From Pseudomonadota bacterium (GTDB taxonomy: Bacteria; Pseudomonadota; Gammaproteobacteria; Xanthomonadales; Xanthomonadaceae), in assembly GCA_023390905.1 (NCBI GenBank), contig JAEWBY010000108.1, positions 1 through 64,000 of the forward strand: 64,000 bases of DNA. Direction: 5' to 3'. A program made the translations under genes and the position numbers. This document shows, piece by piece, positions 60,068 to 64,000 of this stretch (positions are counted from its first letter, which is position 1; the number at the start of each line of letters is the position of its first letter). Under the pieces are notes generated by a model. It was not told where the DNA came from, did not search any database, and saw only the letters and a list, made by a program, of their open reading frames with translations.

Positions 60068-60940
60068 ATGGCCATCCGCATCGGGATCTCCGGCTGGCGC
60101 TATGCACCCTGGCGCGGCGTCTTCTATCCGACCGATCTGCCCCAACGACGGGAACTGGAATTCGCGTCCACGCAATTCCCGACCGTGGAGATCAACGGTT
60201 CCTTCTATTCGCTGCAATCACCCAGAAGCTGGTCGCGCTGGCGTGATGAGGTGCCGCAGGATTTCGTGTTCGCGGTGAAGGGCCCGCGCTTCATCACGCA
60301 TACGCTGCGCCTGCGCAATGCCGATCTGGCCCTTGCCAATTTCTTCGCCTCCGGCGTGCTGTGCCTGGACGAGCGGCTCGGCCCGTTCCTCTGGCAACTG
60401 CCACCCACGCTCAAGTACGACGCGGCGCAGCTCGATGCATTCCTGGCGCTGTTGCCGCGCACCACCGCCGAGGCGCTGGCGCTGGCCCGCCGTCGCGAAC
60501 GTGCGCGGATGAAGGATCGCAGTGCCCTGCCCCGCGTGTCCGATCGTCCGTTGCGGCATGCGCTGGAAGTGCGGCACTCCAGCTTCTGCACGCCGGAGTT
60601 CGTGGCGCACCTGCGCGAGCGCGGCATCGGTCTGGTGGTGGCCGACAGCGCCGGGCGGCATCCGGTGCTGGAAGACGTGACCGCCGATTTCGTCTACGTG
60701 CGGCTGCACGGCGATCAGGAGCTGTACGTCAGCGGCTATTCGGACGCGGCGCTGGAGGATTGGGCGCGCAGGATACGTGCGTGGAGCCAGGGCCGCTCGC
60801 CACGCGGCGCTCGCACGGTGTCACGCGAAGCGGCGCCCCGCATGCCGCGCGACGTCTATTGCTACTTCGACAACGATGCGAAGGTGCATGCGCCGTTCGA
60901 TGCGCTTTCGCTGGCGCGCACGTTGCTCGAAAAGCGCTGA
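60068..60940 (+). CDS. DUF72 family protein (YecE-like)
   Basis: This 290-residue protein is of the DUF72/YecE family with a TIM-barrel-like fold. The N-terminal IRIGISGWRYAPWRGVFYP and the FSYCYFDND-type ending VYCYFDNDAKVHAP are diagnostic. No function is known; a nuclease or sugar-related enzyme has been proposed. The ATG at 60068 begins the family pattern. It is divergent from the sirtuin gene with a 73-bp gap, so the two may share a promoter region. Converges on pilU. Confidence 0.88.
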   Translation: MAIRIGISGWRYAPWRGVFYPTDLPQRRELEFASTQFPTVEINGSFYSLQSPRSWSRWRDEVPQDFVFAVKGPRFITHTLRLRNADLALANFFASGVLCLDERLGPFLWQLPPTLKYDAAQLDAFLALLPRTTAEALALARRRERARMKDRSALPRVSDRPLRHALEVRHSSFCTPEFVAHLRERGIGLVVADSAGRHPVLEDVTADFVYVRLHGDQELYVSGYSDAALEDWARRIRAWSQGRSPRGARTVSREAAPRMPRDVYCYFDNDAKVHAPFDALSLARTLLEKR

Positions 60941-60987
60941 CGCTTGCGCACCCGCGAGCATCGCGGTCATCCAGCCTGGAGACACAC

Positions 60988-61005
60988 GGCGGCCGTGCGG
61001 CCGCC
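60988..61005. terminator. Possible bidirectional terminator hairpin
   Basis: A 7-bp GC stem (GGCGGCC with GGCCGCC) and a 4-nt loop lie between the convergent DUF72 and pilU genes. No T tract. Confidence 0.4.
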
Positions 61006-61024
61006 TGCATCGCGGAGCGCCGGC

Positions 61025-62155
61025 TCAGCGGACCTCGGCCACTTCCACGCCGTCCAGGCCCTGGGCCAGCGTGCGTGCATCGCCGCCCTGCGAGAGCTTG
61101 ATGCGCAGGCGCACTTCGTTCTGCGAGTCGGCATAGCGCAGCGCGTCCTCGTAGGAGATCTCGCCGGCCTGGTACAGCTCGAACAGGCTCTGGTCGAAGG
61201 TCTTCATGCCCAGGTTGGTCGATTCCTTCATCAGCTCCTTGAGCTTGTGGATCTCGCCATCGCGGATGTAGTCCTGCACCAGCGGCGTGCCGAGCAGGAT
61301 CTCCATCGCCACGCGGCGGCCCTTGCCGTCCGGCGTCGGGATCAACTGCTGGGCGACCACGCCCTTGAGGTTCAGCGACAGGTCCATCAGCAACTGCGTG
61401 CGGCGATCTTCCGGGAAGAAGTTGATGATGCGATCCATCGCCTGGTTGGCGTTGTTGGCGTGCAGCGTGCACAGCACCAGGTGGCCGGTTTCGGCGAAGG
61501 CGATCGCGTGATCCATGCCTTCGCGCGTACGCACCTCGCCAATCATGATGACGTCCGGCGCCTGGCGCAGGGTGTTCTTCAGCGCTGCGTCCCAACTGTC
61601 GGTGTCGATGCCCACCTCGCGCTGGGTGATGATGCAGCCCTCGTGCTTGTGCACGAATTCGATCGGATCCTCGATGGTGATGATGTGGCCGGTCGAGTTC
61701 TGGTTGCGGTAGCCGATCATCGAAGCCAGCGACGTCGATTTGCCGGTGCCGGTCGCGCCGACGAAGATGATGATGCCGCGCTTGGTCATCGCCAGCGTCT
61801 TGATGATCGGCGGCAGGTTCAGCTCTTCCACCGTCGGGATGCGCGTCTCGATCCGGCGCAGGACCATGCCCACCTGGTTGCGCTGGTAGAAGCAGCTCAC
61901 GCGGAAACGGCCCACGCCCGCCACGCCGATGGCGAAGTTGCACTCGTGGGTCTTTTCGAACTCCTCGCGCTGGGCGGGCGTCATCACGTTCAGCACCAGA
62001 TCGCGCGACTGCTGCGGCGTCAGCGGCGTCTGCGTGATCGGCGAGATCTTGCCGTGCACCTTGATCGACGGCGGCATGCCCGCGGTGATGAACAGATCCG
62101 ACGCCTTCTGGTGCGCCATCAGCTTGAGGAACGAAGTGAAGTCGATGGTGCTCAT
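61025..62155 (-). CDS. pilU: Type IV pilus retraction ATPase PilU
   Basis: PilU (376 residues) is a hexameric AAA ATPase that works with PilT to retract type IV pili. The Walker A motif is GATGTGKSTSLAS. The Asp box shows IITIEDPIEFVH and the Walker B region IMIGEVRTREGMDHA. The family His box follows as CTLHANNANQAMDRIINFFP. The N-terminal FTSFLKLMAHQKASDLFITAG is typical of PilU. It follows pilT after 93 bp on the same strand. A GGAG site precedes the ATG. Confidence 0.95.
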   Translation of the reverse strand: MSTIDFTSFLKLMAHQKASDLFITAGMPPSIKVHGKISPITQTPLTPQQSRDLVLNVMTPAQREEFEKTHECNFAIGVAGVGRFRVSCFYQRNQVGMVLRRIETRIPTVEELNLPPIIKTLAMTKRGIIIFVGATGTGKSTSLASMIGYRNQNSTGHIITIEDPIEFVHKHEGCIITQREVGIDTDSWDAALKNTLRQAPDVIMIGEVRTREGMDHAIAFAETGHLVLCTLHANNANQAMDRIINFFPEDRRTQLLMDLSLNLKGVVAQQLIPTPDGKGRRVAMEILLGTPLVQDYIRDGEIHKLKELMKESTNLGMKTFDQSLFELYQAGEISYEDALRYADSQNEVRLRIKLSQGGDARTLAQGLDGVEVAEVR

Positions 62156-62248
62156 TGAACTCTCCGGAAGCCGGGAACCGATAGCCGGTAGCCGGGCAAC
62201 TGCGATTGACGTGGCCGGCTACCGATTACCGGTTACCGGTTTACCGCT
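62156..62248. repeat. Low-complexity repeat between pilT and pilU
   Basis: This 93-bp spacer is made of repeated ACCGATAGCCGGTAGCC and CCGATTACCGGTTACC-like units, which also form an imperfect inverted repeat around a central spacer. It differs from the CGAATCCCGA repeats. It may be a family of dispersed spacers of the lineage. PilU keeps a proper GGAG site downstream. Confidence 0.5.
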
Positions 62249-63286
62249 TCACTCAAACAACCGCTTGTCCTTCGCATATTCCTTGGCCTGCTGGCGCGTG
62301 ACCAGGCTGCGCTTGACCAGATCCTGCAGATGCTGGTCGAGGGTCATCATGCCGCTCTGCTGGCCGGTCTGGATGGCCGAATACATCTGCGCGACCTTGT
62401 CCTCGCGGATCAGGTTGCGGATGGCCGGGGTGCCGACCATGATTTCCCACGCGGCGGTACGCCCGCCGCCGACCTTCTTCAGCAGCGCCTGCGAGATCAC
62501 CGCGCGCAGCGATTCGGACAGCATCGAGCGGACCATCGGTTTTTCACCGGCGGGGAACACGTCGATGATGCGGTCGATGGTCTTGGCCGCCGAACTGGTG
62601 TGCAGCGTGGCGAACACGAGATGGCCGGTTTCGGCGGCGGTCAACGCCAGCCGGATGGTTTCCAGATCGCGCAACTCGCCGACCAGGATGTAGTCCGGAT
62701 CCTCGCGCAGCGCCGAGCGCAGCGCCTCGTTGAAGCCGTGCGTGTCGCGGTGCACTTCGCGCTGGTTGATCAGGCATTTCTGCGAGGTGTGCACGAATTC
62801 GATCGGATCCTCGACGGTGAGGATGTGCGCGTATTCGTTCTTGTTGACGTGATCGACCATTGCCGCCAGCGTGGTCGACTTGCCAGAACCGGTCGGGCCG
62901 GTGACCAGGATCAGGCCCTGCGGCTGCTGGATCAGCTCGCGGAACAGCGGCGGGCAACCGAGATCCTCCAGCGTCAGCACGTCGGAGGGAATGGTGCGGA
63001 ACACCGCGCCGGCGCCGCGGTTCTGGTTGAACGCGTTGACGCGGAAGCGGGCCAGGCTCGGGATCTCGAACGAGAAATCCACTTCCAGGAATTCTTCGTA
63101 ATCACGGCGCTGCTTGTCCGACATGATGTCGTACACCAGCGCATGCACCTGCTTGTGATCCAGCGCCGGGATGTTGATGCGGCGCACGTCGCCATCGACG
63201 CGGATCATCGGCGGCAGGCCCGCGGAAAGATGCAGGTCCGATGCCTTGTTCTTGACCGAGAACGCCAATAGTTCGGCGATATCCAT
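62249..63286 (-). CDS. pilT: Type IV pilus twitching motility ATPase PilT
   Basis: PilT (345 residues) is the main retraction ATPase of type IV pili, needed for twitching and DNA uptake. The Walker A motif is GPTGSGKSTTLA, the Asp box contains ILTVEDPIEFVH, the Walker B region is YILVGELRDLETI, and the His box is FATLHTSSAAKTIDRIID. The ATG at 63286 is chosen because MDIAELLAFSVKNKASDLHLS is the family start. The longer in-frame extension is not real. It has its own promoter in the divergent yggS spacer. Confidence 0.96.
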   Translation of the reverse strand: MDIAELLAFSVKNKASDLHLSAGLPPMIRVDGDVRRINIPALDHKQVHALVYDIMSDKQRRDYEEFLEVDFSFEIPSLARFRVNAFNQNRGAGAVFRTIPSDVLTLEDLGCPPLFRELIQQPQGLILVTGPTGSGKSTTLAAMVDHVNKNEYAHILTVEDPIEFVHTSQKCLINQREVHRDTHGFNEALRSALREDPDYILVGELRDLETIRLALTAAETGHLVFATLHTSSAAKTIDRIIDVFPAGEKPMVRSMLSESLRAVISQALLKKVGGGRTAAWEIMVGTPAIRNLIREDKVAQMYSAIQTGQQSGMMTLDQHLQDLVKRSLVTRQQAKEYAKDKRLFE

Positions 63287-63340
63287 ACGCTTGCCTTCCC
63301 CTTGTGTGCCGCAAACTGGAACGATGCTTCCCCGAAGGGC

Positions 63341-63368
63341 AGTATAGCGCTCCCCTCCTGCCTTCCAA
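63341..63368 (-). promoter_or_regulatory. Sigma70-type promoter of pilT
   Basis: On the minus strand TTGGAA (63368-63363) and TATACT (63346-63341) are 16 bp apart. The inferred start near 63334 gives a leader of about 48 nt before the pilT ATG. Confidence 0.55.
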
Positions 63369-63375
63369 CCGCCCG

Positions 63376-64000
63376 ATGCCGCTGGCCGACCCCCTGCGCG
63401 GGACCCTGCAACGTATTGAAAACGCTGCCGTTGATGCGGATCGGCCAGTCCCCCGCCTGCTGGCCGTGTCCAAGACCCGGCCGGTGGCCGACATCGCCGC
63501 GCTGGCTGCGCGCGGGCAGCGCGCATTCGGCGAGAATTATGTGCAGGAAGCGGCCCCCAAGGTCCGTGAACTGGTCGAGCTTTCGCTGGATTGGCACCTG
63601 ATCGGTCACCTGCAATCGAACAAGGCCGAGCTCGCCGCCGGGATCTTCGACTGGGTGGAAACCGTCGACCGGCCCAAGTTGATCGAGGCGCTGGCCCGTC
63701 ATCGCCCCGCCGAGCGGGCGCCGCTGAACGTGCTGATCCAGGTCAACGTCGATGACGAGACCAGCAAGCATGGCTGCCGGCCGGAGGAGATCGCGGCGCT
63801 GGCATCGGCCATCGCGGCGCAGCCCCGATTGCGGCTGCGCGGGCTGATGAGCATCCCGACGCCGCATGCGGACCTCGAAGCGCGGCGTCCGGCGTTTCGG
63901 CGAATGAAGCAGTTGTTCGATGCGCTGGCGGCCGAATATCCCGGCGTGGACACGCTGTCGATGGGCATGAGCGATGACTTCGCGCTGGCCATCGCCGAGG
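63376..64000 (+). CDS. YggS-family PLP homeostasis protein (3' end outside window)
   Basis: The visible 208 residues are the N-terminal most of a YggS/PROSC (PLPBP) protein, a PLP-binding TIM-barrel with no known catalytic activity that maintains B6 balance. PLP-binding Lys33 is in LLAVSKTRP. Family motifs FGENYVQEA, WHLIGHLQSNKA and VNVDDETSKHGC are clear. Near the right end it shows SMGMSDDFALAIAE, the phosphate-binding segment. It runs off the window, so the stop is not seen. It is divergent from pilT, an arrangement conserved in many gammaproteobacteria. Confidence 0.94.
   Translation, partial: MPLADPLRGTLQRIENAAVDADRPVPRLLAVSKTRPVADIAALAARGQRAFGENYVQEAAPKVRELVELSLDWHLIGHLQSNKAELAAGIFDWVETVDRPKLIEALARHRPAERAPLNVLIQVNVDDETSKHGCRPEEIAALASAIAAQPRLRLRGLMSIPTPHADLEARRPAFRRMKQLFDALAAEYPGVDTLSMGMSDDFALAIAE

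Overview
The window is 64 kb of high-GC chromosomal DNA from a gammaproteobacterium, most probably of the Xanthomonadales (Lysobacteraceae; Lysobacter, Luteimonas or Stenotrophomonas-like). This rests on gene content and order: an IscR-like SUF regulator followed by sufBCDS, a XanB-type bifunctional enzyme, amgK-murU, kdsD-kdsC-lptCAB-rpoN-hpf-hprK-rapZ followed by EIIA-HPr-EI-mgtE, algH-ruvX-pyrB, and pilT-pilU. No rRNA, tRNA, insertion sequence, prophage or CRISPR array was seen. Coding density is high, and the only gene-free stretch over 300 bases is 51600-51986.

Layout. 1-8760: the end of an EF-G-like factor, an HU protein with a histone-H1-like tail, envelope genes (M23 peptidase, paired DUF1439 proteins, a DUF5916 barrel protein), a SET-domain methyltransferase and a lipoprotein cytochrome c. 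8803-15106: the SUF iron-sulfur operon behind a palindromic operator, ending with a GNAT enzyme and a Rieske ferredoxin. 15134-23230: an iron-acquisition block with two Fur-box-like sites: TonB receptor, PiuC-like dioxygenase, PepSY membrane protein, DUF2271, DUF4198, ApbE flavin transferase and an NADPH flavoprotein reductase. 23224-32566: a HutD-like protein, a candidate CsrA-sponge RNA, a ComEA-like protein, an M20 peptidase, a serine hydrolase, a TPR regulator, XanB and the AmgK/MurU recycling pair. 32661-35779: a DnaA-box cluster beside hda, then a PerM-like permease and a DUF2066 protein. 35919-39716: purM, a DUF2238 protein, purN and two DUF3108 proteins. 39716-54507: murA and ibaG, then Kdo/LPS-transport, rpoN, regulatory PTS, mgtE, an esterase and a small zinc-ribbon protein. 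54585-64000: a diguanylate cyclase, pyrB, ruvX, algH, a Tag-like glycosylase, a sirtuin, a DUF72 protein, pilU, pilT and the start of a YggS-family gene.

How the genes work together. The SUF block builds Fe-S clusters. The adjacent Fur-type block imports ferric chelates and probably reduces them through a covalently flavinylated periplasmic carrier. The LPS, peptidoglycan-recycling and purine genes are housekeeping. HprK, RapZ and a PTS phosphorelay without visible sugar permeases look regulatory.

The observations I would follow first are: (1) a 154-nt minus-strand stretch at 23905-24058 with ten CAGG(G)A motifs, several in hairpin loops, resembling CsrB/RsmZ RNAs; (2) the extracytosolic flavin relay with a variant flavinylation motif; (3) four DnaA-box-like 9-mers in 65 bp next to hda; (4) a perfect hairpin that would bury the ribosome binding site of the serine hydrolase; (5) an uncharacterised long palindrome on the M20 peptidase promoter.
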